Positions 54,056-62,445 of a stretch of 64,000 nt of DNA are shown here, piece by piece. This DNA is from an uncultured Nesterenkonia sp. (GTDB lineage: Bacteria; Actinomycetota; Actinomycetes; Actinomycetales; Micrococcaceae), in the NCBI GenBank assembly GCA_947494195.1, contig CANLUC010000001.1, positions 496,001 through 560,000 on the forward strand, written 5' to 3'. Below the pieces are notes generated by a model, which saw only the letters and a program-made list of their open reading frames with translations, ran no database searches and had not been told where the DNA came from. Within the stretch, counting starts at the first letter, position 1. Each line of letters starts with the position of its first letter. A program made the position numbers and the translations under genes.

Positions 54056-55087
54056 ATGCGCATCGGACTGCTCACCTCCGGCGGCGACTGCCCCGGCCTG
54101 AACGCTGTCATCCGCTCCTCTGTGCTGCACGGCATCAAGAGCTATGGCGATGAGTTCGTCGGCTTCAAGGGCGGGTGGCGCGGGGTCATCGAGGGTGACT
54201 ACATCGACCTTCCCCGACAGTCCGTGCGCGGACTCTCCCGCGAGGGCGGAACGATTTTGGGCACCTCTCGCACCCATCCGTACAACCACCCGCAGGGCGG
54301 ACCGGAGAACATCGCCAAGCAGCTCAAGCGCCACGACATCGACGCCGTCATCGCCATCGGCGGCGAGGGCACCCTCGCCGGCGCCAAGCGGCTCTCCGAC
54401 GACGGCATTCCCGTGGTGGGCGTGCCCAAGACCATCGACAACGATCTCAAGGCCACCGACTACACCTTCGGCTTCGACACGGCGATCTCCATCGCCACCG
54501 ACGCGATGGACCGGCTGCGCACCACCGGCGAGTCCCATCACCGGTGCATGGTCGCCGAAGTCATGGGGCGCCACGTGGGCTGGATCGCGCTGCACTCCGG
54601 CATGGCGGCCGGGGCCCACGCCATCCTGATCCCGGAACACCGGATCTCCATGGACCAGGTCTGCGAGTGGGTGGAGCAGGTCCACTCGCGCGGACGCTCC
54701 CCGCTGGTGGTCGTCGCCGAAGGGTTCATCCCGGAGGACGCCGAGGAGGCGCTGGCCGGGAAGGGCGAGGAGTCCGATGGACGGCCGCGTCTGGGCGGGA
54801 TCGGCGAGTGGGTGACCCAGCAGATCGAGGCCAAGACGGGGATCGAATCCCGGCACACGACACTGGGCCACATCCAGCGCGGAGGAAACCCCACCGGCTA
54901 CGACCGGGTGCTGGCCACCCGTTTCGGCATCCGCGCCCTGGACCTCGTCCACGAGCAGGCCTGGGGCCATATGGCCGCGCTGCGCGGGACCGAGATCGTC
55001 AAGGTCGATCTCACCGAGGCGCTGGACGGGCTGAAGGCGGTCCCTGCCGAGCGCTATGACGAGGCGCAGATCCTCTTCGGCCGCTGA
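54056..55087 (+). CDS. pfkA: 6-phosphofructokinase
   Basis: 343 residues. LTSGGDCPGLNAVIR start, GGEGTLAGA (102-110) and PKTIDNDL (124-131). Gly105 at the E. coli Gly104 position points to ATP rather than PPi as phosphoryl donor, while Lys125 is the residue typical of group III enzymes, a combination known from actinobacterial ATP-PFKs. A TAGACT box lies about 70 bp upstream. Confidence 0.93.
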   Translation: MRIGLLTSGGDCPGLNAVIRSSVLHGIKSYGDEFVGFKGGWRGVIEGDYIDLPRQSVRGLSREGGTILGTSRTHPYNHPQGGPENIAKQLKRHDIDAVIAIGGEGTLAGAKRLSDDGIPVVGVPKTIDNDLKATDYTFGFDTAISIATDAMDRLRTTGESHHRCMVAEVMGRHVGWIALHSGMAAGAHAILIPEHRISMDQVCEWVEQVHSRGRSPLVVVAEGFIPEDAEEALAGKGEESDGRPRLGGIGEWVTQQIEAKTGIESRHTTLGHIQRGGNPTGYDRVLATRFGIRALDLVHEQAWGHMAALRGTEIVKVDLTEALDGLKAVPAERYDEAQILFGR

Positions 55088-55108
55088 ATCGGGCGTGATC
55101 GTTCACCT

Positions 55109-55822
55109 ATGACTGCTCTGCAGGACCACACTCGCAGCATCATCGCCCTGTCCTGGTCGCGGATGCTCGGACTCCCCGACGAAGATCTCCTGGGCCGCCC
55201 CGCGCGCCACGAGATCACCCGCCCCGACGGGTCGGCGGTGTCCTTCCTGCAGCTCTTCGGCCATGCCGTGCTCAGCGGGCCCGCCGAGGTGCTCCGAGAC
55301 GCCCGAGGAATCGACGACGCGGCGCTGACCGAGGAACGATGCCTGCTGGATCTGGCGCGCCGCCACGGCGAGGGTGCCCGCAGCCGGGGTGCCTCCACGC
55401 TGCTCTACGCGGAGGAGCCGCCAAGCCTGGGGCCCTCACAGCTCGGGGCGATCTCCTACGATCAGGACCACGTCCGTGCGGTGCTGGCAGAGTCTCCTGC
55501 CGACGACGTGCAGATCTCCGGCATCGCGACGGCTCCGTGGAGCGCCGCACTGGTCAGCGAGGACAGCGGAGCGGCATTGGGGGCAGCCGGACGCGAGGTG
55601 TGGTCGGGAATGCTGGCTCAGCTGGGCGTGCTGACCGCGCCCTCTCGACGACGCGCCGGGGTGGGGCTGCACCTGGGAGCCGTCGCCGCCGAGGAGGCCT
55701 TCGTCGAAGGGCTCATCCCGCAGTGGCAGGCCCGCAGCCAGTCGGTCGGCGCGCTGCGGATCGCTTCGCGGCTCGGCTTCACCGCCGCCGGGACGCAGAC
55801 CACCGTGGTGTTCGAGCAATAA
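55109..55822 (+). CDS. GNAT-like protein of unknown substrate
   Basis: 237 residues. The C-terminal SVGALRIASRLGFTAAGTQTTVVF resembles the last strands of GNAT acetyltransferases (here quoted in part: ALRIASRLGF), but a clear acetyl-CoA loop (Q/RxxGxG/A) was not seen. There is no membrane segment. It sits 21 bp after pfkA and converges with ygfZ. Function unknown. Confidence 0.6.
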   Translation: MTALQDHTRSIIALSWSRMLGLPDEDLLGRPARHEITRPDGSAVSFLQLFGHAVLSGPAEVLRDARGIDDAALTEERCLLDLARRHGEGARSRGASTLLYAEEPPSLGPSQLGAISYDQDHVRAVLAESPADDVQISGIATAPWSAALVSEDSGAALGAAGREVWSGMLAQLGVLTAPSRRRAGVGLHLGAVAAEEAFVEGLIPQWQARSQSVGALRIASRLGFTAAGTQTTVVFEQ

Positions 55823-55896
55823 GGGTTCGAGACGTCTTTGAGCGAACAGTCAGTGAGCGAACAGTCCTGGCGCGTCCAGCCGGTGCTCGATCAGCC

Positions 55897-57060
55897 CTAG
55901 CGGCGCGGGCCGCGCAGGAAGTCTCCCTGCGGGCGTCCCACTGCCTGCCCGGCGTCCGGGCGCACGATGATCTCCTGCGCGGCGGCGTAGAAGCTCGGCT
56001 CCTCCCCCGCCCCGTCCCGGACCACCAGCTGCAGCGCGGGGTCGACCTTGCGCTTGACCAGGGCCAGCGCGATGGGGCCCATCTCATGGTGGCGACCCAC
56101 GGAGGTGATCTTGCCGACCGCACGCTCCTGAGTGAGCTGCTCCGGCGAGGACTCCGCCGACGCTGGCAGCACATCTGAGCCGATGGCCGGAAGCGTGTGC
56201 TCGCTGCCGTCCAGATGCAGGAAGACCAGGCGACGCGGAGGGTGTCCGAGGTTATGCACCCGGGCCACCGTCTCCTGGCCCTTATAGCAGCCCTTGCTCA
56301 GGTGCACAGCAGTGCGGATGAGGTCCAGCTCGTGGGGGATCGCCTTCTCGTCCACCTCGCGGGCGAGCCGCGGACGCCAGGCGGCGATCCGCAGCGCCTC
56401 GGCCGCCATCGTGCCGGCGAGCATCCATCCGGCCTGCAGGATCGAGTCGATGACCGCGCCGAGGCCATCGCGCGGGACCAGGCTCAGCCGCCAGGACCAG
56501 TCGCTGCCTGGGTGCTGTGACTCCTCGATCTCGGCGTAGCTGGCGGCGCCGACGCCGAGCTGGGGCCACGGATCCTCCCAGACGATCTGCGGGGCCGGGG
56601 TGGTGGTCGCGGGAAGCGCCGCCATCGAGCCGAGCACGGCGAACTCGGCGCTCCGGTCGGTGATCTCCACGCGGAGCATGAACTTCATCGAGTCGAGCCA
56701 CTGTGCGAGCACGGCCCCGTGGGATCCTTCGGTGATGAGCCAGACGGTCTCGCCGTCGTCGATCACTGCCGCGTCGTGCTCGATCCGACCCGAGATGTCC
56801 AGCAGCAGCAGCTCGGTGGGCTCTCCGGGCTTCAGCCCCGCGATCTGCTGTGAGGACAGCGTGCTCAGCCAGGACAGCCGGTCCGGGCCGCTGACGGTGA
56901 CCACGCTGCGATGAGAGAGGTCGACGACGGCGGAGCCTTGCTCAAGTGCCCGCTGCTCGCGGGTGGGGTCGCCGTAGTGTCCGGCGACCTGGGCGTCATC
57001 GCCGGCGTCGGGCACGGCGCCTGGCCGGGAGAGCAGTTCAGAGCTGAGGCGTTCATCCAC
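55897..57060 (-). CDS. ygfZ: Folate-dependent Fe-S cluster protein YgfZ
   Basis: 387 residues of the GcvT-like fold; assists repair or assembly of some Fe-S enzymes. The signature KGCYKGQETVARV is intact with its cysteine. GTG at 57060 is chosen because AAGGAG lies six bases upstream; an ATG at 57075 lacks one. It shares a strand with the nitrobindin gene behind it. Confidence 0.92.
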   Translation of the reverse strand: MDERLSSELLSRPGAVPDAGDDAQVAGHYGDPTREQRALEQGSAVVDLSHRSVVTVSGPDRLSWLSTLSSQQIAGLKPGEPTELLLLDISGRIEHDAAVIDDGETVWLITEGSHGAVLAQWLDSMKFMLRVEITDRSAEFAVLGSMAALPATTTPAPQIVWEDPWPQLGVGAASYAEIEESQHPGSDWSWRLSLVPRDGLGAVIDSILQAGWMLAGTMAAEALRIAAWRPRLAREVDEKAIPHELDLIRTAVHLSKGCYKGQETVARVHNLGHPPRRLVFLHLDGSEHTLPAIGSDVLPASAESSPEQLTQERAVGKITSVGRHHEMGPIALALVKRKVDPALQLVVRDGAGEEPSFYAAAQEIIVRPDAGQAVGRPQGDFLRGPRR

Positions 57061-57168
57061 GGGGGACTCCTTCATCGAGGCAGGTGGCGCGGACCGAATG
57101 GTCAGCCTGCGCGCGTCTGGTCGGCGCGAGCGCATCCGGTCTGCGTGCGCTCGGCACGGGCGCCCAGG

Positions 57169-57804
57169 CTAGCCGGTACGTCTGGCGCTGACCTCATCGG
57201 CGGTGGCGATGCGGTCGAGGATCGCCGAAGCGTGGGGAGTCATCGTCCCGTCGCCGCTGCGCAGATCCCAGCGCCAGAACAGCTGGCTGTTCACCAGTCC
57301 GAACATCCGGGAGGCGCCTGGGTATTCCGCGGCATGCTCGCCGCGCATGACGGCGTCGGTGGCCAGCTGGAGCTGGGGACCCTTGATCTTGCCGTAGTAG
57401 AGCTCGGTGAGACTGCCGGGATGCGCGATCGTGGCTGTGATCGGGAAGGATCCATCCTGCTGCGCGAGCTGATCGACGTCGCCGGCGCTCTTATAGGCCG
57501 GCACCACATCTGCCGGGTCGAGTCCGGGGCCGACGTCGGCGTCGGTGCGTGCCCGGTCCAGGGACCAGAATCCAGACTCCACGGACAGTGGGCGCAGCCG
57601 GGTGCCCGTGTCGTCGGCCAGCCAGGTCTCTGCCCGGTATTCTACGAATTCGAGCCCGGTGTCGCGGAAGGTGACGTCCTGGGTGAAGATCGGATCATCC
57701 TGCTCGCCGGATCCGAGGCGGCCCTGGCCCCGCCAGCTGCCGAGCAGCCAGTAGAGCGGTGCGAGTTCGGGAGTCAGGTCGGTGGGGAGCTCCATGGGGG
57801 CCAT
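57169..57804 (-). CDS. Nitrobindin (FABP-like haem protein)
   Basis: 211 residues, a beta-barrel of the UPF0678/nitrobindin family. GSWRGQG at 22-28 is the family GxWxGxG motif, and His191 in MTPHASAIL is in the place of the haem ligand. Such proteins bind ferric haem and isomerise peroxynitrite. An insertion of about 20 residues separates strands near the middle (GLDPADVVPAYK). Confidence 0.85.
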   Translation of the reverse strand: MAPMELPTDLTPELAPLYWLLGSWRGQGRLGSGEQDDPIFTQDVTFRDTGLEFVEYRAETWLADDTGTRLRPLSVESGFWSLDRARTDADVGPGLDPADVVPAYKSAGDVDQLAQQDGSFPITATIAHPGSLTELYYGKIKGPQLQLATDAVMRGEHAAEYPGASRMFGLVNSQLFWRWDLRSGDGTMTPHASAILDRIATADEVSARRTG

Positions 57805-57882
57805 GACCTCAGCCCTTTCCTCGAGGTGAACCGGGCATGCCGGCGACCGGGTCGCCAGACATGCTCGCCTGCGTGCAGCGGA

Positions 57883-58017
57883 TCAGCGCTGACCCTTGTA
57901 CAGGCGGGAGATGACGGTCCAGGAGATGCCGGCAATGATCAGCGTCACCAGGAGGAGCAGCCCGATGAAGAAGATCTCCAGTGCCAGCAGCGAGACGTTC
58001 TGCAATGCGAGGTTCAT
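57883..58017 (-). CDS. Small single-span membrane protein (44 aa)
   Basis: A short gene that is easy to miss. It starts MNLALQNVSLLALEIFF, runs through a hydrophobic span to IIAGISWTVI and ends SRLYKGQR, so the N-terminus is probably outside and the basic C-terminus in the cytoplasm. A TACACT -10 box ends exactly 7 nt before its ATG, supporting a leaderless transcript. Codon usage is GC-rich at third positions like true genes. Function unknown. Confidence 0.65.
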   Translation of the reverse strand: MNLALQNVSLLALEIFFIGLLLLVTLIIAGISWTVISRLYKGQR

Positions 58018-58024
58018 GGGTCAA

Positions 58025-58030
58025 AGTGTA
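58025..58030 (-). promoter_or_regulatory. Putative -10 box (TACACT) of the 44-aa gene
   Basis: Minus-strand TACACT, seven bases from the ATG at 58017. It overlaps the end of the intergenic space after the upstream membrane-protein gene. No clear -35. Confidence 0.4.
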
Positions 58031-58035
58031 CAACT

Positions 58036-58881
58036 TCACACCAGCAGCAGACGCTCCGTGAAGTAGGTCAGCGCGCCCATGGCGGCGATGGGGGCCGCAC
58101 CGACCGCGATGCCGGAGAGGATTCCCTGCGGCGGGCCCTTCGCGACGAGGAATCGGCGAAAGGATGCCAGCAGCAGGCCTGCCACCAGCCCCAGTGTGCC
58201 GGCGAAGAGCAGAGTCAGCTCACCCCAGACCAGGGTCATCCCGATCGCCGCGGCCACGCTGCCGGCGACCACCAGGGTCATTGCGAGCGCATTGCGCAGC
58301 GGCAGGAAGGCCAGCAGCGTGCCGACCCCCAGGGTCCCGGCTGCCAGGGTCACCACGGAGAGCTCCCCGGATGCGCCGGTCACGGCCAGCAGCGTGAAGT
58401 TCTCCACGGCGAGCAGTCCGCGCACGGTGAGGATGCCGGTGGTGTCCTCACCGCCGGAGGCGCCGGCGAGCTCGACCGGGTAGCGCAGCCCGGCGACCCA
58501 GCCCGCGGTGGTGGTCGCGATCAGGACTCCGGCGCAGGCACCGATGGTGGACTCCAGCCGGTGAGGGCGTCCTGTGCCACGCAGAACCTGGATCAGGAAG
58601 ACGCTCATCACGCCGAAGGCCAGCGCGACGGAGGACCAGAAGAAGAGGTTGTCTGCCGTGCCCACGACTGCCGCGCCGAGCGCTGCGACGACTCCCGCGG
58701 CGGCGATCACGCTGGAGAGCGACCGGCGCGCCGTCACGCCCATCAGCTGGGGCCATCCCAGGGAGATGAACACGCAGATCGCGCAGACGACCAGCGTCAT
58801 GGCAACGGTGCCGGCCCAGGAGGCCAGGGCGAGCGCTGTCGCTGCGAACAGGGAGGAGGCGGCCACCGGGATGTACTTCAC
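58036..58881 (-). CDS. Polytopic membrane protein, unknown function
   Basis: About 281 residues, with eight to nine hydrophobic segments and little else (for example TMTLVVCAICVFISLG-like and LLFAGTLGLVAGLLLASF stretches). The GTG at 58881 has AGGA nine bases upstream; a longer start at 58947 would cover an operator-like repeat. No family was recognised. Small basic loops suggest a permease-like protein. Confidence 0.7.
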   Translation of the reverse strand: MKYIPVAASSLFAATALALASWAGTVAMTLVVCAICVFISLGWPQLMGVTARRSLSSVIAAAGVVAALGAAVVGTADNLFFWSSVALAFGVMSVFLIQVLRGTGRPHRLESTIGACAGVLIATTTAGWVAGLRYPVELAGASGGEDTTGILTVRGLLAVENFTLLAVTGASGELSVVTLAAGTLGVGTLLAFLPLRNALAMTLVVAGSVAAAIGMTLVWGELTLLFAGTLGLVAGLLLASFRRFLVAKGPPQGILSGIAVGAAPIAAMGALTYFTERLLLV

Positions 58882-58949
58882 AACAGGCCATCCTAGAGGT
58901 CGGTGCTTCTCACGTCGCCTATACTCATCTGCAGATCGCTGAATCACGT

Positions 58950-58964
58950 TTTCACATTGTGAAA
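58950..58964. promoter_or_regulatory. 15-bp inverted repeat between a membrane-protein gene and glnR
   Basis: TTTCACA-T-TGTGAAA in an AT-rich patch of the 228-bp divergent gap. It looks like a dimeric regulator site; the regulator is unknown. It does not match the GlnR box (gTnAC-n6-GaAAC). Confidence 0.45.
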
Positions 58965-59109
58965 TCTTTGGCTGTTGAAGTCCGCAATCACCGTTGACGA
59001 CCTTCGCGCACGCACCTGGCCGGCGCAGCCTGCATCGGGTTCAGCATCCGGTGCAGCGGGGACCCTCGGGGCCCGGTGAAGAGAGTGACCCTAGGGGAAG
59101 GAGTCATGC

Positions 59110-59829
59110 ATGGCTCAAGTTCTGCTGCTCTCGGACACCCCCGACGACGCACTGCCGTCCCTGGAGCTGCTCACCCATCGGATCCGGACCTTCCCCGCGG
59201 AGGCCTCCTCGATCGTGCGGGCCCCCAATGTCGATGTGACCCTGATCGATGCCCGAACCAAGCTGGCCCACGCGAGGTCGCTGTGCCAGTTGGTGAAGAC
59301 CTCGATGCTCTCGCCGGTGCTGGTGATCGTCACCGAGGCCGGACTTCCCACGCTGAACGAGTCCTGGCAGGCCGACGACTTCATCCTCGGGGAGGCCAGT
59401 CCCGGCGAGGTCGATGCACGGATTCGGCTCGCTGCTGTCGAGACCCCCGAAGAGGCCCCGGTGGGAGAGATCCGCGCGGGTGGCATCACCATCGATGAGA
59501 CCACCTACATGGCCACCATCAACGGGCGGCTGCTGAACCTGACCTACAAAGAGTTCGAGCTGCTCAAGCACCTGGCGCTGCATCCAGGACAGGTCTTCAC
59601 CCGTGACCGCCTGCTCCACGATGTCTGGGGCTACGACTACTTCGGCGGCACCCGCACCGTCGACGTGCATATCCGCCGCCTGCGAGCCAAGCTCGGACCC
59701 GATCACGAATCACTCATCGGCACCGTGCGCAACGTCGGATACCGCCTGGTGGTCAGCGGAACCGAGGCCGCCAAGACCGCCGCGACGGCGGACCCGGTGA
59801 GCGGGGATGGACAGGACGACGCCGCCTGA
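59110..59829 (+). CDS. glnR: Nitrogen regulator GlnR (orphan OmpR-type)
   Basis: 239 residues. Receiver-like domain (1-110) with Asp47 in VTLIDART but lacking the usual acidic triad and Lys switch, then a winged helix (about 135-225) with LTYKEFELLKHLALHPG and VWGYDYFGGTRTVDVHIRRLRAKLGP, split here by family motifs. GlnR controls ammonium assimilation genes and acts as an unphosphorylated dimer. AAGGAG lies six bases before the ATG. mshD follows, as in Mycobacterium. Confidence 0.92.
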   Translation: MAQVLLLSDTPDDALPSLELLTHRIRTFPAEASSIVRAPNVDVTLIDARTKLAHARSLCQLVKTSMLSPVLVIVTEAGLPTLNESWQADDFILGEASPGEVDARIRLAAVETPEEAPVGEIRAGGITIDETTYMATINGRLLNLTYKEFELLKHLALHPGQVFTRDRLLHDVWGYDYFGGTRTVDVHIRRLRAKLGPDHESLIGTVRNVGYRLVVSGTEAAKTAATADPVSGDGQDDAA

Positions 59830-59890
59830 CCCCCTGATCTGCTCCCCGGCGCCCCGGCGCCCCAGCCCCGGCGTCCCACCGGCGGATCTG

Positions 59891-59919
59891 ATGACCGCCG
59901 CAGACGGCTCCGATACAGT
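59891..59919 (+). promoter_or_regulatory. Promoter of mshD
   Basis: ATGACC, 17-bp spacer, TACAGT (59914-59919). The -10 ends six bases before the mshD ATG, which lacks a ribosome-binding site: a leaderless transcript is likely. Confidence 0.5.
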
Positions 59920-59925
59920 GAAGCC

Positions 59926-60930
59926 ATGAGTACAGCGGATGACACCCCAGCCGGTCCGGATCAGACGGTCGTCGAACTGAGCAGCGGGGCTCCCGCGCCC
60001 GATCTGCACCATGCTCTTCTGGAACTCGCAGCGGTGGCCGCTGAAGCTGATGCCAATCCCCCGTTCTCCGAACAGACTCTGGTGGAGCTGCACCGAGCCG
60101 CCGAACAGGGCACGGAGGGCGGCCCGCTGCGCATCGCCTACGCCTGGACCGAGGAATCCACGGACTCCCGCCTGCTGGCCGGGGCCGGCGTCGTCGTCGA
60201 AGGCGATGGCGATGGCGATGGCGAGGTCCCTGATGTGCTGGAGCTGGTGGTCAGGCCCAACTGCCGGCAGCGTGGGATCGGTGCCGCCCTGGTCGACGAG
60301 CTCAACGCCAAGGTGCTGACCCCCGATTCCGGACGCTCGCGGCGCGCCTGGGCCCACGGCGAGCATGACGCCGCGGGGCGGCTCGCCGGACGCTATGGCT
60401 GGACCCCCGTGCGCGAACTATGGCGCATGCGCCTGACCACGCTGGACGAGGCCCCGGCACCGGAGCTTCCGGACTCTGTGACGCTGCGCGGCTTCCGTCC
60501 CGGCGAAGATGATCAGGCCTGGCTTGCCGCCAACGCGGCCGCCTTTGCGGATCATCCCGAACAGGGACGGCTCACCCTCGAGGACCTGCACGCCCGCATG
60601 GAGGAGGACTGGTTCGATCCAGCGGGCTTCCTGCTCGCCTTCGAGGGTGATCAGCTGCTCGGTTTCCACTGGACCAAGGTTCAGGAGAAGGGACTCGGGG
60701 AGGTCTACGTGGTCGGCGTCGTCCCCTCCGCCCAGGGTCGCGGACTCGGGCGGAGCCTCACCCTGGCGGGGATCGAGCACCTGCACCGTGCCGGGCATGA
60801 CGCGATCATGCTCTACGTCGACGCGGACAACACTGCGGCCGTCAAGCTGTACAAGAAGCTCGGATTCACCAAATGGGATGCTGACACCATGTACGCCCCG
60901 GCCGACGAACACAGCACCCAACCCGCCTGA
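59926..60930 (+). CDS. mshD: Mycothiol synthase
   Basis: 334 residues with two tandem GNAT domains; acetylates Cys-GlcN-Ins in the last step of mycothiol synthesis. Acetyl-CoA loops: RQRGIGAAL in domain 1 and AQGRGLGRSL in domain 2; ending VKLYKKLGF. A GGCGAT triplet repeat codes a GDGDGD insertion near residue 90. Its presence marks an actinobacterium. Confidence 0.95.
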   Translation: MSTADDTPAGPDQTVVELSSGAPAPDLHHALLELAAVAAEADANPPFSEQTLVELHRAAEQGTEGGPLRIAYAWTEESTDSRLLAGAGVVVEGDGDGDGEVPDVLELVVRPNCRQRGIGAALVDELNAKVLTPDSGRSRRAWAHGEHDAAGRLAGRYGWTPVRELWRMRLTTLDEAPAPELPDSVTLRGFRPGEDDQAWLAANAAAFADHPEQGRLTLEDLHARMEEDWFDPAGFLLAFEGDQLLGFHWTKVQEKGLGEVYVVGVVPSAQGRGLGRSLTLAGIEHLHRAGHDAIMLYVDADNTAAVKLYKKLGFTKWDADTMYAPADEHSTQPA

Positions 60931-60936
60931 TATCTT
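60931..60936 (+). promoter_or_regulatory. Putative -10 box (TATCTT) of the NUDIX gene
   Basis: TATCTT ends eight bases before the GTG at 60945, overlapping the end of mshD. No -35 of note. Confidence 0.35.
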
Positions 60937-60944
60937 GGTTCCTC

Positions 60945-61982
60945 GTGAGCTCCCCCGAGACCATGACCAAGGTCCCCCGCCGCCGAACTGTCACAGTCTC
61001 CGATGACGGCACCGATGCCGAGATCCTCGCCGCTGGAGCGCTCTGCTGGCGCATGCGCCGCGGAGAGCTCGAGGTGCTGCTGATCCACCGGGAGCGCTAC
61101 GACGACTGGTCCTTCCCCAAGGGCAAGCTCGATGAGGGCGAGACCCTTCCCGAATGCGCGATCCGTGAGGTGCGCGAAGAGATCGGGCTGAAGGTCCGTC
61201 TGGGCATGCCGCTGCCGATCACCCGCTACTCCGTGGGCAAGGCCCGCAATGGTGGCGGGAACGGTGGTGGGAACGGGAATGGCGGCAAGGCCAAGGAGGT
61301 CTGGTACTGGGCCGCCCACGTCGCCGAGGGTACACCCATCCCCGACGGTGATGAGGTGGATGAGACCGCCTGGGTCAGCGTGGAACGAGCCCGCGAGATG
61401 CTCACGAACCGCGGCGACGTGTTGCCGCTGGACGAGCTGTCGAACCTTCATGGGCAGCAGCGGCTGCACACCGCGCCGTTCATCGTGCTGCGTCACGCCA
61501 AGGCCAAGCCTCGGTCCTCCTGGTCCCGCGCCGAGTCCGAGCGTCCGCTGGCCGCCACCGGAAAGCGCCAGGCCCGGTCGGTGGAGCGGCTTCTGGTCTG
61601 CTGGCGGCCGAGGCACCTCGAGTCCAGCCCATGGAAGCGGTGCGAAGAGACCATCGCCCCCTACGTGAAGGCCCACCGCAACCGCGCCACGTATCGTAAA
61701 TCGTTGACGGAGAAGCGTGCGGAGGCTCATCCCGAACGGACCAGAACCCGCACACGCCGGTGCCTGGAGCTGCTGCTCCCCACGCTGATCTGCACCCACC
61801 GCCCGGTGCTTCCGCTGATTCTGGAGACGATGACGGGCTGGTTCCAGTCGGCGGAGCTGGGCCTCGCGCTGCCGCAGGAGGACCCGTACCTGCGTCCCGG
61901 TGCCGTGCTCGTCGCGCAGCAGGCCATGGACCGCGGCGGCGAGATCGTCGCCCTCGAGGTCTACGAGCCCTTCGAAGACTGA
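60945..61982 (+). CDS. NUDIX hydrolase-histidine phosphatase fusion (MutT1-like)
   Basis: 345 residues. N-terminal NUDIX domain (about 25-165) with a complete Nudix box from GKLDEGETLPE to REEIGL; C-terminal histidine-phosphatase domain (about 185-340) with LRHAKAK and CTHRPVLPL carrying both catalytic His. This is the MutT1 layout that removes 8-oxo-dGTP or diadenosine polyphosphates in mycobacteria. A Gly/Asn insertion (NGGGNGGGNGNGG) expands a loop inside the NUDIX domain. Confidence 0.9.
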   Translation: MSSPETMTKVPRRRTVTVSDDGTDAEILAAGALCWRMRRGELEVLLIHRERYDDWSFPKGKLDEGETLPECAIREVREEIGLKVRLGMPLPITRYSVGKARNGGGNGGGNGNGGKAKEVWYWAAHVAEGTPIPDGDEVDETAWVSVERAREMLTNRGDVLPLDELSNLHGQQRLHTAPFIVLRHAKAKPRSSWSRAESERPLAATGKRQARSVERLLVCWRPRHLESSPWKRCEETIAPYVKAHRNRATYRKSLTEKRAEAHPERTRTRTRRCLELLLPTLICTHRPVLPLILETMTGWFQSAELGLALPQEDPYLRPGAVLVAQQAMDRGGEIVALEVYEPFED

Positions 61983-61996
61983 TCGGTCGCCCACTC

Positions 61997-62026
61997 CTGA
62001 CATGGCGTGAAGGTGACCGGTACGCT
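61997..62026 (+). promoter_or_regulatory. Promoter of the small GNAT gene
   Basis: CTGACA (61997-62002), 18-bp spacer, TACGCT (62021-62026). The -35 matches TTGACA at five of six. The -10 ends six bases before the ATG. Confidence 0.55.
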
Positions 62027-62032
62027 CTGTCC

Positions 62033-62365
62033 ATGACTGCGCAGAAGAACGTCCATCCCACGGCAGAGCTTCGCATCGACGAGGACCGGGGACGTGCCGA
62101 GCTCTGGGACAGCATCAACGGTCAGCGCACCTTCATCGGATTCGTCGGATTCGTCCCGGAGACCCTGCGCGGCCAGGAGGTCACCCTTCTCCAACACACC
62201 ATCGTGCACCCGCAGCACAGCAGACAGGGCTATGCGCGCTGCCTGGTGACCTTGCTGCTGGAGGAGTTCAAGGCCGAGGGCCGGCTCTTCGCCTCCGAGT
62301 GCAGCTATATCGACGCCTACCTGCGCCGCTACCCTGAGTACCGCGCCCAGCAGGCCAGCGCCTGA
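62033..62365 (+). CDS. Small GNAT-fold acetyltransferase (YjdJ type)
   Basis: 110 residues, single domain. [18 protein letters not shown] holds a shortened acetyl-CoA loop (RQGYA), and [10 protein letters not shown] is the family C-terminus. Substrate unknown. The ATG at 62033 follows a strong promoter with no leader. Confidence 0.85.
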   Translation: MTAQKNVHPTAELRIDEDRGRAELWDSINGQRTFIGFVGFVPETLRGQEVTLLQHTIVHPQHSRQGYARCLVTLLLEEFKAEGRLFASECSYIDAYLRRYPEYRAQQASA

Positions 62366-62432
62366 GCCCACACCCGGGGCTTCGCGACCCAGACTCTTCA
62401 GACCCGGCGCTCTCGTGGCCACACTCCCCCGG

Positions 62433-62438
62433 TATGCT
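62433..62438 (+). promoter_or_regulatory. Putative -10 box (TATGCT) of thyA-dfrA
   Basis: TATGCT ends seven bases before the thyA GTG at 62446. Supports that GTG, and not the ATG at 62434 inside the box, as the real start. Confidence 0.45.
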
Positions 62439-62445
62439 GTGGTCC

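Noticed and set aside
56911-58896. 661-codon plus-strand frame across ygfZ, nitrobindin and membrane-protein genes
   Set aside because: Runs opposite three recognisable genes and ends in a Gln/His/Gly-rich chance sequence.
60195-60225. GGCGAT tandem repeat as a repeat element
   Set aside because: Only about three units, inside the mshD coding frame; a simple in-frame expansion.
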